Shown here: positions 27,732 to 35,616 of the stretch, piece by piece
How the letters are laid out: the number at the start of each line of letters is the position of its first letter
Numbering within the stretch: position 1 is the first letter of the stretch
From: Fibrobacter sp.
Lineage (GTDB): Bacteria > Fibrobacterota > Fibrobacteria > Fibrobacterales > Fibrobacteraceae
Direction of reading: 5' to 3'
Assembly: GCA_024398955.1 (NCBI GenBank)
Contig: JAKSIG010000005.1
Coordinates: forward strand, 38,629-102,628
Length of the DNA stretch: 64,000 nucleotides
Notes under the pieces: model-generated
The model's input: the letters and a program-made list of their open reading frames with translations, nothing else
What the model was told of the DNA's origin: nothing
Databases searched by the model: none
Position numbers and translations under genes: made by a program

Positions 27732-27738
27732 TTGAATC

Positions 27739-28185
27739 ATGTCAGAAGTCATTGAAAAACGCCTCGAAGAAGTTCGCGAAAAGTTCGTCGGCTTTACGGA
27801 TCCCGACGACAAGTGGAAGTTCCTGCTGGACCTAGCCAAGGCCCACAAGGGAATGGATGCATCGCTGAAGGCCGAAAAGTTCATTATTTCGGGCTGTGCC
27901 TCTACCATGTACCTGGTGCCAAGCTTTAATGGCGAAGTCATCCATTTCGAGATGGACGTGGAAGGTGGGACCACCAACCCCCTGATTAGCCGCGGACTTG
28001 GCGCGCTGGCGCTCAAGATTTACAACGACATGTCTCCTGCAGATATTCTTTCTGTAGACCCGAAGTTCTTTCAGGATGTTGGTCTGAATGTGGGGCTGTC
28101 GCCTACAAGGTCTAACGGATTTGCAAGCCTTGTAAAGCAGATTTATTTATACGCCAGGGTCTTTGTGGCCCTTGCAAAAAAGTAA
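27739..28185 (+). CDS. sufE: SufE-like iron-sulfur cluster assembly protein
   Basis: 148 aa. SufE accepts sulfur from a cysteine desulfurase of SufS type. The sulfur-accepting cysteine is in SGCAS (Cys53). Other family features: 'DPDDKWKFLLDLAK' near the start, 'GGTTNPLISRGLGALAL' and 'GLSPTRSNGF' toward the end. No sufS is in the window. Lies 7 bp after the flavoprotein gene and 12 bp before the next one, so an operon of three is likely. Confidence 0.88.
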   Translation: MSEVIEKRLEEVREKFVGFTDPDDKWKFLLDLAKAHKGMDASLKAEKFIISGCASTMYLVPSFNGEVIHFEMDVEGGTTNPLISRGLGALALKIYNDMSPADILSVDPKFFQDVGLNVGLSPTRSNGFASLVKQIYLYARVFVALAKK

Positions 28186-28197
28186 AAAGGAATAACG

Positions 28198-28788
28198 ATG
28201 TCTTTTAGTTTTTTGAATGGAAAGAGCCCCTTTGATGAGGCTGAAGAACGCCTAGAAGCTGGTGAAACCGTTAACGGAAAACCGAAAATGCCTGTGGCTC
28301 CTGCAATGGGCTGGCAAGATGGCGTTACCCTTCTGGTAATTATTGCCCTGGTAATCGGTGGCTATCAGTATTACCAGTATGTCAAGCGTTCCAGTGCCGA
28401 AGCCTTTGCTGCCTGCGATACCATTTATGCCGCAATTGCTGGCGATGTAAATAAGTACGCCGAAATGGAAAAGTGCTACGAGGCTACATGGGATCTGGGC
28501 TTTGTAAGCGACTCTCTCGAAATCCTACGCCAGAATCGCCTTGGCGAAGTCGAAGACCTTCGTAACATTCAAAAGGATTTGCTGGCTAGCGCAAATGCCG
28601 CCTTTGATAAGGGCGACACCGCTGCCGCCGTAAAGATCGTTACCGAATACAAGGGCGCCATGCTCCTTTACACCGGCGACCAGTCCGAATGGAACGAAAT
28701 TGCAAAGCTTAAGGTTGCTCCGGCAGAAACTGCTCCTGCTGCGGAACCTGCAGAAAAGGCGGCTGAACCTGCTGCAGAAATAAAGTAG
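28198..28788 (+). CDS. One-TM protein with Ala/Glu/Pro-rich tail, unknown function
   Basis: 196 aa. A cytoplasmic N-terminal ~40 residues, one membrane helix (VTLLVIIALVIGGYQYY, about residues 42-58), then a helical region of about 110 residues and a low-complexity end rich in Ala, Glu and Pro. A ribosome site AAGGAATAACG precedes ATG 28198. No family recognised; the helical part after the membrane segment could be TPR-like. Confidence 0.7.
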   Translation: MSFSFLNGKSPFDEAEERLEAGETVNGKPKMPVAPAMGWQDGVTLLVIIALVIGGYQYYQYVKRSSAEAFAACDTIYAAIAGDVNKYAEMEKCYEATWDLGFVSDSLEILRQNRLGEVEDLRNIQKDLLASANAAFDKGDTAAAVKIVTEYKGAMLLYTGDQSEWNEIAKLKVAPAETAPAAEPAEKAAEPAAEIK

Positions 28789-28891
28789 TTTTCAAATTCC
28801 GGTTCCGAGAACGGCACGAACTCCTTGTTAAAAACAAATGCTTAAACCGGTACCATACTCAATTTCATCCGATAACTCGTAAGAATTTTAT

Positions 28892-28922
28892 GTATCTTTA
28901 AATTTGTTTAAAGATACTTTTT
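28892..28922 (+). promoter_or_regulatory. Class I hairpin leader (copy 1)
   Basis: Perfect 11-bp stem GTATCTTTAAA / TTTAAAGATAC with a 4-base loop, then five Ts. The same structure precedes the paralogs at 35617, 41510 and 46738, always ending 19 bp before the start codon. It resembles an attenuator or a binding site for a dimeric protein. Confidence 0.7.
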
Positions 28923-28936
28923 CGTATGGGTTGAAA

Positions 28937-31564
28937 ATGAATTTACGCAAGATTGCCTTGCCAGTAATGGCTGTTGCTGCCTTGGGTCTGGTTGCCTGCG
29001 GTGAAAACGGGACTACCGAACAGATTACCAATAACTATACCAGCGGGATGGAAATTGTTGATCTTGTATCAAGTTTGCCGAAATGTACTGCAGATAATGC
29101 TGGCGAACAGTATCTGGTAAAAGCGGATGCGGATGTTTATGTGTGTACTGGCAAGGATTGGAAAGTCCTTGGCGGGGCGACATCTGCAGATACGGTTTTT
29201 GTTTCTGATGGAAAGTTTGCCTGTACCACAGAATTCCTTGCCGACGGTAGCGGTGTGAACATCCTTTGTAATGGCGAAGTCATTGGAACCGTGCTGAATG
29301 GCGCCAAGGGCGATAAGGGCGATGACGGTGAACGCGGCGAACAGGGAATTCAGGGCGAACAAGGTGTCGCTGGCGCTGACGGCAAGGATGGCTTGAACGG
29401 CGCCGATGGCGAAGACGGCGCCGGCTGTAAGGTTGTCGCCCAGACGGAAACCGCGGTTACCATCCAGTGTGGCGACGACAAGTTCAGCATGAACCTGAAC
29501 GGCGGTTCTGCCGGCGATATCATTGTGGACGAACCCGAGGTTTCTTTAGCTATGCTGAAAGGCGTTTCTCAGAAGGGCCCGTACATCAATGGCGCTTCTG
29601 TGACGCTCTTTGAATTGGACGGAAGCAAGAGCCTGATGCAGACGGGCCGTACCTTCGGTGGTGAAATCATTTCCGACGACGGTCGCTTTAGCGTGAACAA
29701 CGTTACCCTGAATTCCAGCTACGTGCGCCTGACTGCCAACGGCTACTACCGTAACGAAGTCTCCGGCGAAAACACGACTTCTGCCTTGACTTTGAACGCT
29801 TACTCCGACCTCAAGCGCCGCACCAGCGTGAACATCAATCTGCTGACCCACTTGGAATACTACCGCGTGGGCTACCTGATGGAAAATAGCGACGGTTCCT
29901 TGACCATCACCGCGGCAAAGAAGCAGGCACAGCATGAAATCTTCCAGCAGTTCCATATTAGTAATGAAGGCTTCAAAAATTCCGAAGACATGGACGTGTT
30001 TGGCAGTTCCGAAGGTGACGCAGCCTTGCTGGCCATTAGCGTGCTGCTCCAGGGTTCTCGTAATGTTACCGAACTTACGTCCCTGCTGTCTGACTTCGGT
30101 ACTAAAATCGCAGAAAAAGGCGAGTGGAAGGATCCCTCAACTCGTGCTGAAATTGCTGACTGGGCCGACAGCGTGGACCTTGGTTTGAAGGGCGAACTGA
30201 CTCTGCCTAAGATTGAAAGCAATGTATCTGGCTGGGGCTTGGGAACGGTTCCCGCCTTCCAAAAATACGTCCGCAACTTCTGGTACAAGGAATATGGCCT
30301 CGGCGACTGCGATGAAACCCGCAAGAACGAGGTTGTTCGTGATACCAATAGCAAGTCCGCCTACTATTCCAGCAAGTATGCCTATGATGGTTCCACCGAC
30401 AAGAAAGTCCGCTTCATTTGTGATGAAAAGTCTAAGCTCTGGCGCCGAGCAACCGACATCGAAAAGGACACCCTTGGCTGGGGTCATGACTTTAAGACTG
30501 GTGATGTGCGCAATGGTCGTGTGAACACGAACCTCGTGTATGTGTATGAAGAAGGCAATTGGAGACATGGAACAGTTATAGATAGTCTTATGTACATGCA
30601 AAAGGCCGACGGAGGCAAAGCTTGTATAAAATCTGCTTTAGGCGATACTTCTGCAGTAAAAGCTAATTATCGTTACATGGTATGTTCTGATGGTACTCAG
30701 GATACAGCATATCAGTGGAAGGATGTAGCCGGAGTTTTTTATAATGATACTTATGAAGCTCGCTCAGAATGTTCCGCAACAGGCAAGTATAATGATGGAA
30801 CGATTCTTAGTGGCCGTGTAAATAGTGTTAATAAGTACGTGTGTGATGCAGATGAATTTAGGGAAGCTACGGCTCTTGAAAAGACGATTAATCAGGGTTG
30901 TGCATCGTATATGGTTGAAAAAAATATTGTGAACAAGATTCATGCAATATCTGATTATGAATGTTCATCCGGTGGTTGGGTCATTCATAAGGAATCTATG
31001 GAGTATGCAGGAATAACGTATAAGACTGTTCGCATAGGTGCCAAAATATGGATGGCAGAAAATTTAAACTACGACTTGGGTGATGTGTCTGATCTAGGAG
31101 ATTATGCATGGCATGGTTGTTATGGCAATATTTCGGATAATTGTGAAAAGTATGGTCGTCTGTATACCAGGGATGCTGTTGAAAACTATGTACAATGCGA
31201 TGAAAAAAAATGTAGGTATGGCGTATGTCCTGAGGGATGGCATTTCCCTAGTATCGAAGAATTGAAATTGTTGGAAGGTGTTGTGGCTGGGCCCGTTGAG
31301 AAGGCTATGCGTGTGACCTCATGGTCCAATGGTTCGGATACTTTTGGCCTCTCTGCACTTCCTGCTGGATGTAGAAGCAATTCTGGTGGCTTTGAAGGTC
31401 TCGGTTCTGAAACTTATTGGTGGACAGCGTGGGATTCAAGGGATAATATGGCTTTTTCCTGGTTTTTGACTTCAAACAATGCTTATCCGGATTCTTATAA
31501 AGGCGACAGCTACTATGATAGGAATAAGGCTTACTCTGTCCGTTGTCTCAAGGACTCCGACTAA
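28937..31564 (+). CDS. Collagen-like FISUMP lipoprotein, paralog A
   Basis: 875 aa. Lipobox LVAC, a small N-domain (PKCTADNAGEQYLVKADADV, ending GKDWKVLGG), and a collagen-like Gly-X-Y tract at residues ~122-162, the shortest of the six. A highly conserved core spans ~165-460 ('GVSQKGPYINGASVTLFELD', 'TSVNINLLTHLEYYRVGYL', 'VRNFWYKEYGLGDCDE'). Then come 'RRATDIEKDT' modules and a C-terminal FISUMP domain (~688-873; 'IWMAENLNYD', 'GVCPEGWHFPS', final SVRCLKD). The last domain is the most divergent of the six. Expected to be anchored in the outer membrane with the C-terminus outside; ligand unknown. ATG 28937 starts the signal peptide; the upstream frame runs through the hairpin. Confidence 0.88.
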   Translation: MNLRKIALPVMAVAALGLVACGENGTTEQITNNYTSGMEIVDLVSSLPKCTADNAGEQYLVKADADVYVCTGKDWKVLGGATSADTVFVSDGKFACTTEFLADGSGVNILCNGEVIGTVLNGAKGDKGDDGERGEQGIQGEQGVAGADGKDGLNGADGEDGAGCKVVAQTETAVTIQCGDDKFSMNLNGGSAGDIIVDEPEVSLAMLKGVSQKGPYINGASVTLFELDGSKSLMQTGRTFGGEIISDDGRFSVNNVTLNSSYVRLTANGYYRNEVSGENTTSALTLNAYSDLKRRTSVNINLLTHLEYYRVGYLMENSDGSLTITAAKKQAQHEIFQQFHISNEGFKNSEDMDVFGSSEGDAALLAISVLLQGSRNVTELTSLLSDFGTKIAEKGEWKDPSTRAEIADWADSVDLGLKGELTLPKIESNVSGWGLGTVPAFQKYVRNFWYKEYGLGDCDETRKNEVVRDTNSKSAYYSSKYAYDGSTDKKVRFICDEKSKLWRRATDIEKDTLGWGHDFKTGDVRNGRVNTNLVYVYEEGNWRHGTVIDSLMYMQKADGGKACIKSALGDTSAVKANYRYMVCSDGTQDTAYQWKDVAGVFYNDTYEARSECSATGKYNDGTILSGRVNSVNKYVCDADEFREATALEKTINQGCASYMVEKNIVNKIHAISDYECSSGGWVIHKESMEYAGITYKTVRIGAKIWMAENLNYDLGDVSDLGDYAWHGCYGNISDNCEKYGRLYTRDAVENYVQCDEKKCRYGVCPEGWHFPSIEELKLLEGVVAGPVEKAMRVTSWSNGSDTFGLSALPAGCRSNSGGFEGLGSETYWWTAWDSRDNMAFSWFLTSNNAYPDSYKGDSYYDRNKAYSVRCLKDSD

Positions 31565-31604
31565 GTTAAATGTTACCTGATCAGCAAAGGTAAACTTATG
31601 AATA
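31554..31604 (+). repeat. Class II leader (copy 1), 51-bp repeat
   Basis: Nearly identical to 49848-49898 (three substitutions up to the start codon). It runs from the last codons of paralog A (ACTCCGACTAAG) through the ribosome site (CAAAGGTAAACTT) to the first codons of paralog B. In copy 2 the same bases lie outside any gene. Confidence 0.75.
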
Positions 31605-34318
31605 TGAAAAAAATTGTTTTTGCATTTGGTTTAATCTCTGCCATGGGCCTTGTTGCCTGTGGCGAAAACGGAACTACAGAAACTATCGTTGAAAAGGAAA
31701 CCGTCGTTGAAAAAGGTGGCATGGACATAGTCGCTAGTGCTGCTGACTTGCCCAAGTGTACTGCTGATAACGCTGGCGAACAGTATCTGGTAAAAGCGGA
31801 TGCGGATGTTTATGTGTGTACTGGCAAGGATTGGAAAGTCCTTGGCGGTTCCGGTGCAACAGCTACAGACTACGCTTGCGAAACCAAGCCTTTGGCAGAT
31901 GATCGTGGCGTTGCCATTTACTGCGGCGGTGATTCCATCGGCGTGGTGCTGAATGGCGTCAAGGGTGAACGTGGCGAGCAGGGTATTCAAGGTGTCGCTG
32001 GTGAAAAGGGCGAAACTGGAGCCCAGGGTATTCAAGGCGAACAAGGAGTTGCTGGTACCGATGGAAAGAATGGTGCCGATGGTAAGGACGGCGAAAAAGG
32101 CGACAAGGGTGAAATTGGCGAAAAAGGCGACGCTGGCACGGACGGCGTCGGCTGTAAGGTTGTCGGTCAGACTGCAGAATCCGTCACCATCCAGTGTGGC
32201 GACGACAAGTTCAGCATGAACCTGAACGGCGGTTCTGCCGGCGATATCATTGTGGACGAACCCGAGGTTTCTCTGGAAAAGCTGAACGGTGTTTCCCAGA
32301 AGGGCCCGTACATCAGTGGCGCTTCGGTGACACTGTTTGAACTTGACGGAAGCAAGAGCCTGATGCAGACAGGCCGAACCTTCGGTGGCGAAATCATTTC
32401 CAACGACGGTCGCTTCAGCGTGAACAACGTTACCCTGAATTCCAGCTACGTGCGCCTGACTGCCAACGGCTACTACCGTAACGAAGTCTCCGGCGAAAAC
32501 ACGACTTCTGCCTTGACTTTGAACGCTTACTCCGACCTCAAGCGCCGCACCAGCGTGAACATCAATCTGCTGACCCACTTGGAATACTACCGCGTGGGCT
32601 ACCTGATGGAAAATAGCGACGGTTCCTTGACCATCACCGCGGCAAAGAAGCAGGCACAGCATGAAATCTTCCAGCAGTTCCATATTAGTAATGAAGGCTT
32701 CAAAAATTCCGAAGACATGGACGTGTTTGGCAGTTCCGAAGGCGACGCAGCCTTGCTTGCCATTAGCGTACTTCTCCAGGGCAACCGCAACGTTACCGAA
32801 CTTACGTCCCTGCTATCAGACTTCGGTACTAAAATCGCAGAAAAGGGCGAGTGGAAAGATCCCGTTACCCGCGCAAAGATAGCGGACTGGGCCGACAGCG
32901 TGGACCTTGGTTTGAAGGGCGGACTGACTCTGCCTAAGATTGAAAGCAATGTATCTGGCTGGGGCTTGGGAACGGTTCCCGCCTTCCAAAAGTATGTTCG
33001 TAACTTCTGGTACAAGGAATACGGTCTCGGCGACTGCGACGAAAGTAACAAGAATGTCGTTAAGCACGATACCAATAGCAGAAGCGCCTACTATTCCAGC
33101 AAGTATTCCTATGACGGTGAAGATGATAAAAAAGTCCGCTATATCTGCGATGACAAGGATTCCTTGGGAAAATCTATTGGCGAATTTAGATGGCGTCCAG
33201 CTACCGACATTGAAAAGGACACTGCTGGCTGGGGCCACGACTTCAAGACCGGCGATGTGCGCAACGGTCGCGTGAATACGAACCTTGTGTATGTCTATGA
33301 AGATGACAACTGGAGACATGGAACGGCCTTGGATTCAACAATCAAGACCGGTGGTTACGCCTGCACTAAAGAACGCCTTGGCGACTACTTCAAGGATACC
33401 AAGGGCAATTACCAAATTTGCACCGCCCAGAGCACGCCGGACACTTTGCGCAAGTGGGTTGCAGCAAGCACTCTTGATAACGACACCTACGAGGCTCGTT
33501 CTGAATGTTCTGCCACAGGCAAGTATGGCGATGGAACAATTTTAGACGGTCGTGTGAATACAGATAACAAGTATGTTTGTGATGATAGTGAATTTAGGCT
33601 TGCTAATACGCTTGAAAAAACGATTAATCAAGGCTGTGTGTCGTATATGTATGGCAAAACCATTGTGAATAAAACTCATGAAAAGTCTGATTATGAATGT
33701 TCTGCCAACGGATGGATTATCCATAAGGAATCCATGGAATATGCAGGCCAGACTTACAAGATTGTTCGCATAGGAACACAGACTTGGATGGCAGAGAACC
33801 TAAACTACGCCCCGAGTGATATCTCTGACATGGGCAGTTTTGCGTGGAGTGGTTGCTATAACGATGACCCGGAAAATTGCGAAAAATATGGTCGCCTCTA
33901 TACCTGGGAAGTTGCCATGAACAATGCCGCCTGCGCCTACGGCAAGAAATGCAGCCCGAGTGGAGTGCAGCAGGGAATCTGCCCCGAGGGCTGGCACCTG
34001 CCTAGCAATTCTGACTGGAGCACCTTGTGGACTGCCGTTGGAGGAACTTCTACTGCTGGTACCAAGTTGAAGTCCACCAGCGGTTGGGACAGCAACGGCA
34101 ATGGCGCCGACAACTACGGATTCTCGGTTCTCCCTGCTGGTGACCGCGACAATGATGGTAGTTTCAGCTATCAGGGTAGCAACGCTAACTTCTGGAGTTC
34201 TTCTGAGTACGATAGTGTCAACGCGTGGAACTGGAGCTTCTACGGCAGCCTCGCTTATGTGGGCCAGGGCAGCAACTCCAAGGACTACGGCTTTTCTGTC
34301 CGTTGCCTCAAGGACTAA
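31598..34318 (+). CDS. Collagen-like FISUMP lipoprotein, paralog B
   Basis: 906 aa. It has a different signal peptide from paralog A (MNMKKIVFAFGLISAMGLVAC) but the same plan: collagen-like tract ~120-185, conserved core ~190-480, two 'WRPATDIEKDT'/'NLVYVYEDDNWRHGT' modules, and FISUMP domain ~714-906 ('TWMAENLNYA', 'GICPEGWHLPS', 'WDSNGNGADNYGFSVLPAG', final SVRCLKD). It follows paralog A by 33 bp behind the class II leader with AAAGG seven bases before ATG, so it is the second gene of a pair. The region from about 29500 in A and 32230 in B is nearly identical at DNA level for several hundred bases, implying recent duplication or gene conversion. Confidence 0.88.
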   Translation: MNMKKIVFAFGLISAMGLVACGENGTTETIVEKETVVEKGGMDIVASAADLPKCTADNAGEQYLVKADADVYVCTGKDWKVLGGSGATATDYACETKPLADDRGVAIYCGGDSIGVVLNGVKGERGEQGIQGVAGEKGETGAQGIQGEQGVAGTDGKNGADGKDGEKGDKGEIGEKGDAGTDGVGCKVVGQTAESVTIQCGDDKFSMNLNGGSAGDIIVDEPEVSLEKLNGVSQKGPYISGASVTLFELDGSKSLMQTGRTFGGEIISNDGRFSVNNVTLNSSYVRLTANGYYRNEVSGENTTSALTLNAYSDLKRRTSVNINLLTHLEYYRVGYLMENSDGSLTITAAKKQAQHEIFQQFHISNEGFKNSEDMDVFGSSEGDAALLAISVLLQGNRNVTELTSLLSDFGTKIAEKGEWKDPVTRAKIADWADSVDLGLKGGLTLPKIESNVSGWGLGTVPAFQKYVRNFWYKEYGLGDCDESNKNVVKHDTNSRSAYYSSKYSYDGEDDKKVRYICDDKDSLGKSIGEFRWRPATDIEKDTAGWGHDFKTGDVRNGRVNTNLVYVYEDDNWRHGTALDSTIKTGGYACTKERLGDYFKDTKGNYQICTAQSTPDTLRKWVAASTLDNDTYEARSECSATGKYGDGTILDGRVNTDNKYVCDDSEFRLANTLEKTINQGCVSYMYGKTIVNKTHEKSDYECSANGWIIHKESMEYAGQTYKIVRIGTQTWMAENLNYAPSDISDMGSFAWSGCYNDDPENCEKYGRLYTWEVAMNNAACAYGKKCSPSGVQQGICPEGWHLPSNSDWSTLWTAVGGTSTAGTKLKSTSGWDSNGNGADNYGFSVLPAGDRDNDGSFSYQGSNANFWSSSEYDSVNAWNWSFYGSLAYVGQGSNSKDYGFSVRCLKD

Positions 34319-34330
34319 CACTCTCTAGCT

Positions 34331-34427
34331 GGGGTGCCGTAGGCACCTCAACAAAAGGCGGTGTAAGCCGCCCTCCAAACAACAAAGGAGCCTAACAGGG
34401 CGTAAGCCCTCCAAGGCTCCTTTGTTT
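34331..34427 (+). repeat. 3' hairpin cassette after paralog B
   Basis: Ordered hairpins: GGTGCC-GTA-GGCACC (34333-34347), GGCGGT-GTAA-GCCGCC (about 34357-34372), and GGGC-GTAA-GCCC (34398-34409) nested in an outer AAGGAGCC / GGCTCCTT stem ending in TTTGTTTGT. The same series follows paralog D. The outer stem is a likely terminator. Confidence 0.7.
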
Positions 34428-34564
34428 GTGTACGGCCGAAATATATTTCCAAAATGTCATATTTTGACACTCGAAGTTTCTAAATTACATTCCGTGCAAA
34501 ATTTGCACACACTTAACGCAACATGCCTTGCAGTTTCCGCTTGTTTGCAAGGAAAGGAATGACT

Positions 34565-35509
34565 ATGAATACAAAAGATCACGATGGCATCTTCAAGACC
34601 GCCTTCAAGGAACCTAAGCGCGCAGCCTCGCTGCTGAAACTTGCCGCACAAAAGAATAAGAGCCTTGCGAAGTTTTTGCAGGTGGTTGACCTCAAGACCA
34701 TGCGTGCTGAACGCGGCGAAACAACCCGCCAAGGCTTAAAAGGCTCCGCTGACCTTGCCTTCACCCTCAAAATCAAGAATTCCAAAAACAAGGCCAAGCT
34801 ATTTGTAGGCCTGGTTTTGGAGCACAAGTCTTACCCCGATAACGAAGTGGTCTCCCAGCTGGAACATTACTTTTATGAACTGTTCCGCCTCAGCCGTCCT
34901 GACTGCCCCATGGTGGCGGTAATCGTGTACAATGGCGAAATCAAGTGGAATCCGCTCAAGGCAAAACTTTACGCCAAGTACCCGGAATACTTCCACGATA
35001 TCGGTTATCCTTTTAAAATTGAAATGATTAATGTAGGGAACGAGGTCGGCAACATTGACTTCAACCGGCTGGATCCGTATGTTTCGCTAGCCCTTGTAGC
35101 CATGAAGTACGTGTTCAATGCCGAAAAGTACAAGCCCCTCATGGACAAGGCCGTGGCATATTTTACGAACCCGAAAAATAAAATCGACGCAAATTTCATT
35201 CAGGAAGTTTTGCTATACTTAGGTGAGGAATCATCCTCGGAATACAGGGAGGCAATCATGGACCGTCCAGAAATCATGGCAGAACGCAAGCGCAACGGCT
35301 TCGTGTCTGTAGCCGATGTGATCCGCGCCGAAGGTCGTGCTGAAGGTGAAGCCTCTGGGCTTGCAAAGGGTGAAGAACTCGGATTGGCGAAAGGATTTGC
35401 CAAGCTGGTGCAGTCTGCCAAGAACTTCCTTGCCATGGGACTTTCCTTGGAACAGGTTTCCAAGGGTACAGGTCTTTCCGTGGCAGAAATCCAGAAGCAT
35501 TGCCTCTAA
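34565..35509 (+). CDS. Rpn/YhgA-like PD-(D/E)XK nuclease family protein (transposase_31)
   Basis: 314 aa. The N-terminal half matches PF04754: 'DHDGIFKTAFKEPKRAASLLK', the nuclease core 'GSADLAFTLKIKN' followed by 'LFVGLVLEHKSYPDNEVVSQL' (D ... E-x-K), then 'PMVAVIVYNGEIKW'. The C-terminus carries the usual tail with 'GRAEGEASGLAKGEELGLAKG' repeats and a short helix-turn-helix-like end ('GLSLEQVSKGTGLSVAEIQKH'). Rpn proteins are DNA nucleases that raise recombination rates in Escherichia coli. AAGGAAAGGA lies six bases before ATG 34565. Downstream is a fossil of an ATPase gene end and then the hairpin of paralog C. Confidence 0.85.
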   Translation: MNTKDHDGIFKTAFKEPKRAASLLKLAAQKNKSLAKFLQVVDLKTMRAERGETTRQGLKGSADLAFTLKIKNSKNKAKLFVGLVLEHKSYPDNEVVSQLEHYFYELFRLSRPDCPMVAVIVYNGEIKWNPLKAKLYAKYPEYFHDIGYPFKIEMINVGNEVGNIDFNRLDPYVSLALVAMKYVFNAEKYKPLMDKAVAYFTNPKNKIDANFIQEVLLYLGEESSSEYREAIMDRPEIMAERKRNGFVSVADVIRAEGRAEGEASGLAKGEELGLAKGFAKLVQSAKNFLAMGLSLEQVSKGTGLSVAEIQKHCL

Positions 35510-35558
35510 CTTGGGCGAGTGTAAAATCGCATAATTCAAGATAACTAGTCCAAAACTC
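35510..35558 (+). pseudogene. Remnant of the 3' end of an AAA-ATPase/DUF1703 gene
   Basis: CTTGGGCGAGTGTAAAATCG and the bases after it match the last codons and trailer of the intact ATPase gene at about 41404-41452 (…TLGEWKIA, stop, TTCAAGATAACCAGTCC), with about five substitutions. Here it directly follows the Rpn stop codon, so an ATPase gene was probably once at this place. Confidence 0.7.
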
Positions 35559-35571
35559 GAAAAAGTTTTAA

Positions 35572-35602
35572 GTATCTTTAAAATTGTTTAAAGATACTTT
35601 TT
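35572..35602 (+). promoter_or_regulatory. Class I hairpin leader (copy 2)
   Basis: Same 11-bp stem as at 28892 with loop ATTG. In this copy and copy 3 an outer CGAAAAAGT can also pair with ACTTTTTCG at the foot of the stem. Confidence 0.7.
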
Positions 35603-35616
35603 CGTATGGGTTGAAA

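Noticed and set aside
28904..28936. Upstream TTG extension shared by the class I paralogs
   Set aside because: It would translate the right arm of the hairpin; the lipoprotein signal begins at the ATG after it.
34565..35509. Calling the Rpn-like gene an active transposase
   Set aside because: PF04754 is named transposase_31 for historical reasons; the motifs are of a PD-(D/E)XK nuclease and no terminal inverted repeats or target duplications were found around it.
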